Origin: Culex pipiens pallens
Taxonomy: Eukaryota > Arthropoda > Insecta > Diptera > Culicidae
Assembly: GCF_016801865.2 (NCBI RefSeq)
Contig: NC_068939.1
Span: forward strand, 122,561,671-122,625,670
Direction: 5' to 3'
Length of the DNA stretch: 64,000 nucleotides
In this document: piece after piece, positions 38,116 through 50,539 of the stretch
How the letters are laid out: each line of letters opens with the position of its first letter
How positions within the stretch are numbered: position 1 is the stretch's first letter
The notes under the pieces: generated by a model
What the model saw: the letters and a program-made list of their open reading frames with translations, nothing else
Database searches by the model: none
What the model was told of the DNA's origin: nothing
Position numbers and translations under genes: made by a program

Positions 38116-41100
38116 GAAGTGATTAACCCCTAGGTTTAGAAACATAGTTTGTTTTGATAAATTGAACAAGAACAATAGAATTGTTAGACATTTTGCCTAA
38201 AGAACCCCACATTAGCCACCTTGAACAATAACATTGAAAATGTCAAAAAACTGAAACATCCTGAACATTTTGGCCTGTTCAAAAAAAAATGTTTCGCTGA
38301 AACTTTCGTAACAAAATCAGACAAACAAAGCCATTGCTTGACTTTCTGACTTCCAAGCTGCAACATTTTCCTAGCCAAAATCCTGAAATATCCTCATAAT
38401 CGCACAATATCTTCATCATTTGCGATAACCCTGGCCATAATTCATCGCTTCCACCCTCCTGTTCACCGAAATATGATGCAAAATCTCCCTTTCCAACGGT
38501 CCATCCGACTTCTTCTCGAGTTGATGCGTTTTTGCATAATAGATTCGGCCGTCCCTAGGCAGAACAAAACATTACGGGGACGAAAAAAGAAACGCTAAAT
38601 TTCAACCGAACCGGCAAAAAAGGGACACACGGGGCGCCTCAAATTATGTTTATTGCCCGGGATGGCCATCGCTGAATCCCAGAGCATACGGCTAATGTCC
38701 CCTTTCGGAAAGTTGTTAGCCATGGACCGTTTTTGGGCCGCAATATATTGTACCGTATAAAACGGTCCAATAATGGTACCGAAAATGTGCAGCAGTCCCT
38801 TCTGCAAATTTTGACAGTTATGGGCTTGTTTTGGACGAAATTGCGTTTTTCAACGATTGAGCTACGCGTGCAGGGACCGCCCTCTGACCACGGTCTAGTT
38901 CCAGTAGTCCCGTTCGGGCCTTTAGAGATCCACTCGTTCCATGCACGTTTACACTCCGTCCAGTCCTAGGGGTCAGACACTTGTTTTCATCTGTCAATTC
39001 CTCCTCCAGATCGTTCAATCCTAGGTAACACAGATCGTTGTTACAATATTATTCTATGATTGGGTAATACAGATTTGGAGAAGTCTGAGAGATGCTCACC
39101 GATATCTCCACAACGCGCTGGCTTCACTGTTTGACAACTCTTGTCGCAATGCTGCCAACTCGTTTTCGAGGGGTGATTCACTAGTTCAACCCAGTCATAA
39201 AAAGACGCAAATTGAGACTCTTCTTCAAATGGCTCATCACAGCGTTGGTCAACGCTGAAAAACCCTTCTGTCCGCGACCTGACCTCAATCGGGGCTGACC
39301 CTCGCGTAGGACCTGATCAATTATTGTCGTCATTACTGGCAGAATCGTGTCCCAGTGCCGTCCTTTTCAACGACGACGACGACGGCAGAGCTCTTAACGG
39401 ATCGCCATAACTTTGCGGTGAAATTGTGCGTTTTGTACAGGCCTCTAACATCGCAACGACTGCACTTTGCTCGAGACCTTTGCCGGACCACCCCAACGTC
39501 TTGGTTGCAGAAACGAAGACGCCGTCTAAGACATGTATAAACATCGGTGATTTATCGTTATGACCACGCCATTACGGCCGCGCGCACTGCATCGTCTACT
39601 TACCGCAAATTTGCCAATAATTTAGCTCTAATCTGCAGGGGATTAACCACCGTCGGCTGCCGAAGTTACTTAACCGAGAGTGTGGGCAACCCCTCGGGTC
39701 AATTGGATTTCCGCCATTAACGGCGCTAAATGGCAGAAGCAGTCGTCGTCGCACGAACTGTCATCCTACCAAACGTCAACCTTGAACTTGACAGAAGCCA
39801 AAAGCGAAAACTCGCCACATTTTAATCCATCAAAATGTGCGGTGTCAGCGGAGACCAGCAAAGAACTGGATGAAAAGTGCAAAACCACTGCCTAAACCAC
39901 CCCGAAACAACTCTATCGGGGATGGTCTGGTAATCTCGCCCTCGCACCCCTAAGTTGTTTTCCCCCTCGATTTCTGGCAACAACGTTTTGCGGAAGCTGC
40001 CAGAGCAGACGTTCCCGGCACTCTGGCACACCGTAAAAAAGGCGATAATCACCCCAATAAAAGCGACCCCTGGGTCGTTCCCGACCGCACAAACCGGAAA
40101 CCAGAAATCTGCACCCGTAGCTAGAACGAATTAAAAAAAATAATTTCATTAGGGCGCAACAACAGAAAGCAAACGTCACGAAACATGTGTAAGAACGGCG
40201 TAGCAGGCGCTGAACAGCTCACCTTTCCGCTGACCGCGGTCCTTATCATGATGCGACAGCATCCCCGCGACCAAGTAAGCCATGACACTCGATTAATGAC
40301 GTGTAACGACCAAGAACACCCCCCTGGTTTGGCAGCAAACAAGCCCCGAAAAAACAAAACAAAAAAATCGCGCACGCAAGTGACAGCTAACAAAATAACA
40401 CATTTTTCAACTCACCTCTCACCTCACCTCGCGAGCGCAAGGTGGTGGTGAGGTGAGCGCGGAATTTTTTGAAGGTAGCCGAGTGCCATTTGAACCTTCT
40501 CGACGACGATTCCCTCACCCCCTTGACACGGACCACAATGGAGACGGTACAGTCAAAATAAACAAATCAACAGCTCTGGCGAGCGCTCGCTCGCTCGCGA
40601 AGATAATGTCAATTATAATTTATGCATTCGCGGTATAAATACTACACATACACTCGAATTTTTTTTTTTGTCGTGTCGTACCGAAACCGAAAAAGGGAAG
40701 CGCGACCTCTCGTTGCTAGACGACTTACTTTTTTCGGAGAATCTTTTTTTGGAGGTCCTCTTGCCACATTTCAACAAAAGAACATTTACACCACCATTTG
40801 TTATTCCCAATTCAAGTGTACACACATTGGAGTGCGAGCGCGATAAGGGGCGAATGATTCGTGGACGAACACGGCGAGACGATGTTCGGGAATCCAAGAG
40901 CGCCGTGCGGACACGATTTGTCCAAAAATGTTGGCAACACTGCGATGTGACGTTTCTCAATTGCGTCACCTGCCTTTTTCACTTTCGTTACGAATCGCTT
41001 ACAAAACATGATTCCTTTTGCTTTAAAGTGTTTAAAGTTCAGCGCACGTGCTCACCTAAGAGAATGTATATGTGACGTTTTCAATCACATCACCTGCTCT

Positions 41101-41979
41101 GTTAAAGAGCCTTGCTCCGTGTCTCACGAATCGCTAACCAAACATGTTTTCTTTTGTTTCAAAGCGCTTAAAGTTTGGCGCACGTGCTCCCTTCAAAAAA
41201 GAATCAATTTGGCGGAAAATCGACACCATCACTTAACACACACTAGAAGCCTCCGAACCGAGACGAAACTAATTAAATATTTTAATGTGCTTTTAATTGT
41301 TACCAAACAGCACCCCTTTCTTTATCTCCGAGAAGCTTCCAGCTCCAGCTATCGGCAAACTTTTCCCCAAAAAAGGAGGATACGTGTCAACATGCCCCTC
41401 GCATGTGACGTGCCATTTTAGAAAAACACCGACTTGGGCACGTTTTATGAGTCTCCTTGCTTTTTATGCTAAATACATTGTACATTTCCACCTCCACCTT
41501 CCCACCCGAACCGCCTTGACACATGTTTTACCCACCCGATTACGATCATCTTCATTATGATTAGCAATTTCACCGTCATTAAAATTATTGTTTAACTGCC
41601 GGCCTCAAGTTTCTGAAGGGGGGTGGAGGTTGGATCCAACATTCCTTCTTGATATCCCTTCTTGACACATTCCTTCGGTCGTGTTGATCTCTGTCGTTAA
41701 AAGGCGCAAGGAGTGGGTTGAAAGGAGGTGGGCACATGTCAGCATGAGGCACGCAATGTGTGTGACTTTGGAGGGTGCAAAGTTTTTAATAGTTTCTTTC
41801 CCCTTTCCTTGGGAGGCTAATTTGTTGACATAAGCCGTTGTACACGTTGACAGATGCGCCACACCACACATTGTTTACATGATTTTGACGCAAGGTGGAC
41901 TTCAAAATAACTGTTATGATAGCAACACTGCCAGTGTTGACATTGTTTGATTCGGAGCTGCTGAATCGGGTTAGCTCTA

Positions 41980-42185
41980 CTAAAATACCCGACTCTAACG
42001 ACTCATGGTTCAACAACAACTCCCATTTAAAGCTTTCAAAAAAATCAACTCCGACTCCTGCTTTTAAAAATTTAGCGATTGCGGCTTCTCAGAATATTCC
42101 GATTCCAACTTCGACTCCGACTTAAGGTCCTTAAAAGTACCCGACTCCACCACATCCGACTTCAACTTGGACTCCACAGCTCTGG
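41980..42185 (+). repeat. Degenerate (CCGACT)n-type simple repeat
   Basis: Words such as CCGACTC, TCCGACTCC, TTCGACTCCGACTT and TTGGACTCC recur about ten times in 200 bp, interspersed with AT-rich filler. The same repeat type is at 44825-45030, just after the assembly gap. Non-coding. Confidence 0.7.
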
Positions 42186-44647
42186 TTTGAATCAATGTGA
42201 AAAACAATGAAGGTGACGTTATGTCAATCGTTTTTTTATTTTTTCAAAACAAGACCAGTGTTGCCATTTTACGTTCAAGGAGTGATTCAACTAAACTCTT
42301 AAAAATTAGTCAGAGCGATTCCGGGCCAATTTCACCCGAAAACAAGCCCGATCAACGGTCAATGACGGCATCCTACACCACTTTCCTCTACGAAGGGATA
42401 GTTTTTCGAGGGTTCTTCAACACCACACCACTACAATGCCTTTTTTGCCCGTTTCAAAAACGCCACAAGTAGCTGTTTTTCAAGTGTCATCAACGTAATG
42501 AGTGAGTGCTGCTTGTGCGAGTATCTAGTCCCAAAACAGTAGTTCAAATTTGCTCGGCCACTTTCCCTTCCCTGAAGTTCTTGCTCAGCTGGGTTTTAGG
42601 AAAAGCATAGAGTACTATTCAAGACGAAACACACGTCGTAAACGTCAAAAGTGTACACACTGAGATTTGTTTAGCCATTTTGACAGTTGATCAACCTGAC
42701 GAGGGGTAACTCAAAGCTAACATTTCTTGAATGCTCTTGAATACGGCTCCAAGCCCGAAACGACTCATTGTGGCCACTTCCCAGGCCCGGGTCCCATCGA
42801 GATTGATGACCGAGTTTCGTCGGGTGGCACAATTACCCGTACTCCACACGTGCCTGCACGAAGTGGCATCTGCATCATGTGGGATCGCACAGTGACTCAT
42901 AAAAAAAGATGAGTGATATCTCAGCATAGAAGAAGACGAAGGGGGCGCCTTCTGCTCTCACTCAACTGGCGATGATGATGCTGCGATATGATTATTATGT
43001 TTAATTACTATTATTGCCCTCTTGTCTGCCCATACAACTACCAGGCGATATCTACGTTGTAGTACAAGCGCTCGTAAAACGCCCTCGGAAGCAACACAGA
43101 AGTGGCAACGTGACTTTTCGAGAGAATGTGTGTGTCTGCCCAAGATGGGATAATAGATTATTACGATAATTAAATTTTCATCTAGCTTCATCACTTGAAG
43201 CCTCCTCCTCCTCCGTTCAAGGACTTGCTGAAACTAGCAGGTTTCATCTGCCAACGCAACCTTGACACTAATTTGATGGTCACACACCGAAGTCTACCCG
43301 ACTTCTGCTCGCCATCCAGTTGGACACGTTCACCACACTTTTGTGGTGAGTAACGCTTCAGTGACGCGCCACATCGTAAATCAATAAAAGTTACATTACG
43401 TGCAGTCATTTGCCGGAAGTAGTTCTCATGGCAACTCCCGGCCAATCCGCCGGCGTCCCCCATGGGACCGGGAATAATACCCGGGAAAGCATTTCGCAAT
43501 AAATCTTCTAAACGTAAGACAATTTGTCAGATTTCTGCGTTTTTTTTTCTTCCGGGATGATAAAAAGGTGAACACTTGAAATCAAAGTCCGGAATCCCGA
43601 AGTCCCACTTGGCCCCCTCCTTCGGCAAGGATCCGTTCGGGAAAGCAACTGTTTTATTATGTTAATAAATATTTGAGGTTAGATTACCAGCCGGGTGCGG
43701 GTGGTGAAAATGCCAAACGTCAAACGAGCTCGGAAGACTCATAAAAAATGCACCCCTGCGAGCACGAACTTTCGATCGCGGGCTTGCGGTTTCCGGACTG
43801 GGGCGGCTGACAGCAAATCTAGCCCGTAAACATAACCTTTAAATTAAGTGTGTGATATGTTTCGGCGCGCCGCTCTCGTCAGGAATCGAGAACGTGTCAG
43901 TAAATCGACACAATAACTAATGGAAGGAAGCTATCACATCAAGTGTAATCACAGTTGATTGAATTTTCCGATGTGAGGGGAGGGGGTGATAAAAAACAAA
44001 CCGCAATTTATTATTGTTTCAGCAAGTGGATCCGTTTCGTACGAGTTTGATGTGAGAAATTGAGGTTAGCTTTGTTGTACAACTGTCAAACCGTGCTTGG
44101 ATGCGCACGGAGAACAATAACATCAAAGCGTCCGTCAAAACACAAAAGGGCCTACTGCGCTGTTTCGCTAATGGCTGAAGATTAAAGCGGATAAGTTAAA
44201 TGTTAAAAGTTAAATGAACCGCGTCCGGACGCCGCTGGAGGTAAAAGATTAAAAAGTCAAAAAATTTCCAGGGCGGCGCGCGTTGGCGGCACCCGGAAAA
44301 CGTTCCACATACATAATTTATCGTGGAAAAAAGGATTTTTCCATTTAGCCATCGAACAAACTTCTATTTTAACCCCTTTTCCCAAACTGGTCGGGATCTG
44401 GTCTGGTTTTGTTGCGGATCGGAAGAGTTTATTAAAAAGGCGCTCGTAATAAAGATATCAAAGGGAGAGGAAAAAAAAGTCAAAAATTTAATCCATGCAT
44501 GGCGAGGGCACCCCTCGAGAGAACAACTCTACAGCAACAGGGAAGATGTATAAATTTTGGGCATAAGAAAGCAAGCTTCCGGAAAACTTTATGGGGCAAT
44601 CGCTTTTTTCTGAATCATTTAACAGGAATTGCATGGCTCCCCAAGAA

Positions 44648-44747
44648 NNNNNNNNNNNNNNNNNNNNNNNNNNNNNNNNNNNNNNNNNNNNNNNNNNNNN
44701 NNNNNNNNNNNNNNNNNNNNNNNNNNNNNNNNNNNNNNNNNNNNNNN
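44648..44747. other. Assembly gap of 100 N with identical flanks
   Basis: Exactly 100 N, the usual placeholder for a gap of unknown size. GCTCCCCAAGAA ends immediately before the gap (44636-44647) and starts again immediately after it (44748-44759), so the two contig ends may overlap by 12 bp. Open frames drawn across the N are artefacts. Confidence 0.98.
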
Positions 44748-44824
44748 GCTCCCCAAGAAATTCGAGCAGGACAAATTTCGATTTATCTCCTTAGCCATTT
44801 TTGACTTGTTGGGGAAGTTTGTCA

Positions 44825-45030
44825 GATTTAGAAAATCTGACTTCGACTGCGATTCCTGCTCTTCAAAAAGGCCCGACATCTCTGACTTCCACTTAAACTT
44901 CCATACAAAGTTGTTGGAAATTAGCCGACTCCGACTCCGACTTCAGAAGTAGTAGCCACTCTGACTCCAGCTTCACAGAATTTTCCGACTTCAACTGCGA
45001 CTCCAGGCCTTCACAAGTATCCGACCCCTG
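44825..45030 (+). repeat. Degenerate (CCGACT)n-type simple repeat, second block
   Basis: CTGACTTCGACTGCGATTCC, CCGACTCCGACTCCGACTTC and TCCGACTTCAACTGCGACTC (each 20 bases) show the same GACTCC/GACTTC rhythm as 41980-42185. Its closeness to the gap suggests that repeat content helped to break the assembly. Confidence 0.7.
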
Positions 45031-45056
45031 TTACGATTCACCCAAGTTACTTTCTT

Positions 45057-45190
45057 TGAATCACCCCTTGACGATAAAAATGTTTTTCATAAAACTACTT
45101 GTAGCATTGTTGGCAAACAATTCGTCTTTTATGAATGAATCAGCTGATTTTTGTTTACAAACAAATTAGAACCATTGTTGCCAGCCACAC
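45057..45190 (+). repeat. Third copy of the 33-kb dispersed module
   Basis: The order is TGAATCACCCCTTG (45057-45070), GCATTGTTGGCAAACAA, TGAATCAGCTGATT, TTTGTTTACAAACA and ATTGTTGCCAGCC, the same as at 33355-33465 but in slightly longer spacing. Another GGCAACACTG follows at 45236-45245. Confidence 0.65.
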
Positions 45191-48100
45191 AGGATACATT
45201 TTTCTAAAAACCATTTGAAAGCTCACTGGACTGGTGGCAACACTGTGATAACCTTTATTCGCAAGATCGTTATTGAAATATTTCATCTGACAGCTAGCTG
45301 TCAGCGAAGCGCTGTTTCACTTTGCACCACGTTAAATATTGATCCCAGAAGTAGACAGTCATTTACACATCCCCCAAAACGGTCCATTGCCAGCGCGATC
45401 CCGCCCAAATCTTGTCCGACGAATCCCTTTATTTCCTCGTGACACAAGTCCCGTTCCTAACCTCAAAGCTATCTCCGGCAGTCTGTCACCGTCTGTACCG
45501 GGAATGTGCGGAGAAACCCTCAACCGAAAGTTGTATCCCGAATCCCAGGCAATATATCACCTCTCTTTCTGGAAATCACCAATCGCCGGTCCAAGCCATA
45601 TTCTTCCGGAATCCGGCCGCCAGATGGGTTGTGCCGCAAACGATTCGGAGCGCGCGCGCCCGCTCCTCTACTACAAGATCAGGGAGGTTAACAGCGGAGA
45701 AATAAACAGAAAGAGGGCGTTTACAATCACAATGTTCAGCAACATTTGGATTTTCTTCGTCGCTTCTTTTTTTCTTCTTTTTCTTTGAAAAACAAACATT
45801 TATTGTAGTATCACGAATCGCCGCCAGTAGCGCGCGAGCGCGCCGTTTGGTGGCAAATCGTTGAAAACGAGATGTTTATTGCGAACACCTTGCGATTGAA
45901 ACCCCTTGGCACTGAGCTGTCAAAACGAGGGGTGCGTCACTTGTTTTTTTTTCTTGCTTGATCAAAAACGATGAGTGACTACCCCCTAGATCCGAACGGT
46001 TTTGACAGCGATCAAACAGTGTCAGTGTTGCCAATTGTTTTGGCACACGCTTCCCCGCTGACAGCTGATATTTTATCAATAATTTTATTGTCTCTGGCTG
46101 TGCAATGCCACTCCTTTTCGACAGCGCAATCTTGTTATTCATCGGCTATAACGATGGCGATGATCCAAACTATTCTCGCTCCTTCGGCACGTTCCGTGCG
46201 CACCGTACACAAGTCGTATTTCATTTCTTAATAATGATGTAATTGATATTTTATAAGATTTACACAAGACCCCCGGTGCACCGTACCGGTCTCACATGCT
46301 TGCGCTGCAGAATCTTCTTGCGAGGAAAACTACAAAGGCCTTCCCCAAACCAACAACCCTCTTCGTCCCAAGACGTTCCGTCTCATTACTCTTCATCATT
46401 CAGGGGGCTACGACGACAACGGCGTCATCATCGACCGCAAGACCAACTCCTGGTGCTTGCAAAAAGTATTAAATTTAATAAATGCTGACTTTATTAAATT
46501 TCAATTACCTTCCCTCGGCCAGATATATCCCGAAAACCCCAACCATTTGACAGTTCTTCTCCCACTCTGCGCTCGCCATTTTGCATCTGGTGACAAAAAG
46601 CGCACATCAAAGCAGGCCCTGAACGGCACATCAGCAGGATTATCAGGGTAATCTTCCGGTGATGAGTTTTGGCCCGATTTCAAGGGTTGCTTTGATGGAC
46701 CCCCTGCGCTGACCAAAACGCTGCCGACGCGCAGACCGTATTTATTACAGTTTTATTAGCCCCTCGTCGGGGCTCCAGCTCCGAACCCATTCATCTCGAG
46801 CGCGCGCGCTATCTCCCAACACCATCGCACTAATAGATCAAATTTAGCTTGTTTTAATTCCCGTCATTCTTTTCCAACTGCTGCCGGAGCTACTACTTAC
46901 CGAAGATAAATTAAGCGACACGCCGCATTCATAAAACCCCCGAGTCGTCGTCGCCTACTAGATTGGCTCGAACTCACTTGTCATGGCCTGCTTGAACGCC
47001 GCCGTTCCACGACGAAGAACGGCACCAACCCGAGCGACGACCAAGACGTCTTTATCTTAAATAACTCATTAATCTATTTATAATCGCTTGGGAATGTTTT
47101 CTCAACATTCTTAGCGCCTCGAATGAAGACTTGGTGGGGCGATGAGTGAACAAGTTGTCACTGATCCGTTTAGGAGTCCCAACGCGAGGAACTCGGGTTG
47201 TAGACTGGTGGACGTCAGCAACGCAGTTGATTAAATTGATATCTGTCATTTGTACACGCTAAAATTAAAATTTTGACCGGTTGGAGAACTGTTAATCGTG
47301 CACGCTAAACGCAGACTAAGTATTTTAAAAAAAAAAAAGCATGTTGATCTGTCAAAACCGAGGAGGGTGATTCAACGTAAACCAGTCTATGCACGCAAGG
47401 CTCGCGCGATAGCCGAGCCGAATGGGTTAACCGCGAAGCGATTGTGATCTTCAACTGTCAGTTTGGGGAGCGTTAGCGTTGCGGTCAGGGGGGGGATCAA
47501 CGATACGCTCCTCTAGAACGGAGGGGTTAAGGCTACCAACTTACGCACCTTTTGGCAGTACCATAAATCGCAACCCAACCGGAACCAATAAATTTACCGC
47601 GAGGGGTAAATTAGTAACATCGTGTTGATGAGCTAATTATGTGCGAACATTTCGGAAAGAAAAGGGTGACCCCACCGCTCGTTACAAAGTGCTAATTTTG
47701 TAACGAAGAGGAACGTCGCGTGCCTGTCACAACGGATCAGGAAAGCGCACCATTCAAATCTGGAAGCCCCTCCTGCATAACAAATCGTTAAAATTGTAAA
47801 CTTCAAAACAGATAACAACGGCGATAATTTCCCAGCGGCGAACTCGCAGACGCAATACACGCGGACAACAAATCACTCACTTTCCATTAGAGAAGATTCG
47901 GCATTTCGGCGGCTTGTACGACACAAACGACTTCCACTTGAGACAACGCGCGACGGCTGCTGCCGAATCTTTTAATCCGGCACTACCACAAAAGAGTCCA
48001 TAAATCACGACAACAGTGCGACACGAGCGTCATCATGAGCGGCAATTTTTGGGGACCCTTGGTCGGGGCACAGAGACAAACGGTCCAAAAACTTCAATTT

Positions 48101-50169
48101 GACAGTTCACTAGCTTTAGCGTTGCGACGCTTGGCAAGGCGTGCAACGCCAAAGGTGAACAACTGTCAAAGTCTGTTTGTCTCTGGCGGCAAGAAACTTA
48201 TTTTTAGCACAAGGAGATTCAAACCCAGCTTCTAATTCACCGACTTCAATCAGATAAACATTAGTGCCTGCGGCGCATTGTTTACATTTTTTTAGTGCGC
48301 GCGACTGTCACATCTTCGAGGGGTGCCCCAGTCGGACAAAGAAGTCAATCCAAGAACCCGGCAACACAAAAAAAAACGAACAAGTCTTCGACTTAATTGC
48401 GCTCAATTGAAGGAGATGGTGATAAGACTAAATAAACGCGAAAATAAATATAAATAATAATTAATGCACGCCAACTGCTGCGATGGGCGCGCGCACTAAT
48501 CGGTTGACAGATCCGCGACGAGGGGTAGGCAAATTCCACAACAAATTGTCGCGTGCCGCAACATCTTGAGCGGGCCCAAGATGGCCATGATTTTCGGGAA
48601 GAAACCCGAACGAGAGATAATCAAGCAGGCTTCGCGTTTTCAAGTAATTAAAATTTATTCCAAGTATGCGCGCTGTCAGCGTCGAGGGGTCCACTTAAGC
48701 CTATCTTTGGCCCGGGGAAAGTTCCACCAGAAATCCCGGAATGCGCTCGGGGAGAGACACTTGACTCCGAGCGAGCACTTTGGATGGGTTAACCCATAAA
48801 GTAGGCGAGATAACATCTGTTCCAGAATCGGAACGCGCGCGCGCGCGTTCTGACAGTCGTTGGACGTCAAGTGCTCCAAAAAACGGAATGTCGTCACCTG
48901 TTTGCGTTAATTGCCTTGCTACGCGCTCGAATTGATCGTGGAAGGGGGAAAGTTATGACAGCGCCTACTGCCGTCATCGATGAATCAAGGCCGGAAAAAA
49001 CATGAGCATTTTCTAACCTCTAAAAGCAATTTCCAGAACGGATTACGTAACTGTTTCATTATTGCTCAACGAACTGCCGGCTATGCGGGCGCCTAAACGA
49101 TGTCAAACCATGATCGGGGTGATAAAATTCAATTAAATTGTTTCCAATTTAGCCCGGCATCTTCCTAGAGTCCACTAGCCTAGCGAGAAATTAAGTCTAA
49201 TCGTTGCCGCGTCTTTTAATCGAAACAGCGCTGCTGACAATTACGTCTCCCAACGCGGAGTTGCCGAGTTGAGTTGAGCAACAAACGACGTTAAAAACAA
49301 ACATTCCTCGTTTCATTCAGATCAATTAAAGAAAATTGTCTCTGATTATAAACACCCATATGTAGGTCGATAAACGCGAAGGAGACCCGGCAGCGTTAGA
49401 CAGCGTTAGCTAGACTAGAAGAATCTCTCCATCGGAAGGCACCACACCTCTATCGATATATCGCATTGCGCTCGAGTCTGAACTCTGCGCACCAAATCAT
49501 AGCCAACAACATTCAAGATGGCGCTAACTTTTCCCCGGTAATTCGTTTTACTGCCCCTTCGCAGGTTTAATTGATTTTTATTGGGCAGATGAATTGACGG
49601 TAATTGAATAACGCGCGCATTGACGTTCGGAATCTGCGACATTTCGTTTTCTGGACGCGTCACGTCCCCGTTGGTGACGCACGGCTAATTCTGACGTTTA
49701 CACACCTTGTTTCTTTGATACTTTGAGCTGTCAAAAAAACACCAGTGCAGTGCTGCCAGTAGTCATTGATTGCACGAGTAACAAAATTCTTGTCGCATGC
49801 TAGACGATTACGACACGACGCCTGTTTATGATTTCTTTTTTCTTCTGTTGCTAACACACTTTTCTTTTTATTTACAGCGCTCAGTTCAGTTATGTTTTCA
49901 ACCTTTCTTTATTAATCACTTTCTGTTCTTATCAAATCCATCCCGCTTGAGTTCTCCAGCACATCACAAACGCTCGCACCACAAACACACTAACAGCTGT
50001 TTCACTTCCTAACAGAAATGAAAATAACCCTCTAGAAGGCGATCATTGGTAATGGTACTTACTCTATCTCACTATTCCCCCTCCCAATGTTCCCGAAACG
50101 CTTCAATCTGCCAACTTTAGCGCATTGCTAACGCCAACTAACGCTTCCCTATTGTTCTCTTCCGCGCAG

Positions 50170-50327
50170 ATGCCTGCGGTCTGTCGGACGTCGCCCACAT
50201 CGAGTCGCTGCAGGAAAAGTCCCAGTGCGCGCTGGAGGAGTACTGCCGGTCCCAGTACCCGAACCAGCCGACCCGCTTCGGCAAGCTGCTGCTCCGGTTA
50301 CCCTCGCTGCGGACGGTCTCATCGCAG
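50170..50327 (+). CDS. svp: seven-up, penultimate LBD exon
   Basis: Read after the phase-1 donor at 15997, this exon gives DACGLSDVAHIESLQEKSQC and then the block ending in LLLRLPSLRTVSSQ, the well-known helix 8-10 part of COUP-TF ligand-binding domains and the dimer surface. The acceptor is CCGCGCAG ending at 50169. The donor CAG|GTGGGT is at 50327/50328, phase 0. 52 whole codons plus the split Asp codon. Every residue block matches what is known of insect svp, so the exon is intact. Confidence 0.97.
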
Positions 50328-50422
50328 GTGGGTTCCAAGGTGCCAACGCTGGTCTGTTTGACGCTGGTGAACTGTGACAAGCTAACGTTTGGTTTTCTCT
50401 TTTTCTCGCTCTACTCTACCAG
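50328..50422 (+). other. svp: 95-bp svp intron
   Basis: GTGGGTTCC...CTACTCTACCAG with a clear pyrimidine tract (TTTTCTCTTTTTCTCGCTCT). Removal joins SSQ to VIEQLFFVRL in phase 0. Confidence 0.95.
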
Positions 50423-50539
50423 GTGATAGAACAGCTGTTCTTCGTTCGGTTAGTGGGCAAGACGCCGATCGAGACGCTCATCCGGGACATGCTGCTGTCG
50501 GGAAGTAGTTTCTCCTGGCCGTACCTGCCTACGATGTGA
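50423..50539 (+). CDS. svp: seven-up, last canonical coding exon with AF-2
   Basis: Encodes 38 residues: VIEQLFFVRLVGKTPIETLI, then RDMLLSG and FSWPYLPTM, ending in TGA at 50537-50539. PIETLIRDMLL is the AF-2 (helix 12) sequence that places coregulators on COUP-TF receptors. It is present and undamaged. The stop context is ATG TGA CAC, i.e. UGA followed by C, the leakiest class of stop in insects. The reading frame directly downstream is unusual (see the next entry). Confidence 0.97.
   Translation: MIEQLFFVRLVGKTPIETLIRDMLLSGSSFSWPYLPTM

Larger units (their letters stand above)
15998..50169 (+). other. svp: 34.2-kb svp intron (canonical isoform)
   Basis: This intron runs from GTAAAATG at 15998 to the acceptor TTCTCTTCCGCGCAG ending at 50169. 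Its beginning doubles as the coding tail and 3' UTR of the alternative isoform (to about 17.1-17.5 kb). The rest (about 17.5-50.17 kb) contains no frame I can connect with a protein family. It alternates GC-rich blocks (for example 25.0-26.5, 27.5-28.0, 30.0-30.6, 32.2-32.9, 34.7-35.3, 47.3-49.2 kb) with AT-rich DNA and carries the dispersed repeats listed here. A receptor expressed in many tissues would be expected to have enhancers in such an intron. That is inference. Confidence 0.9.
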
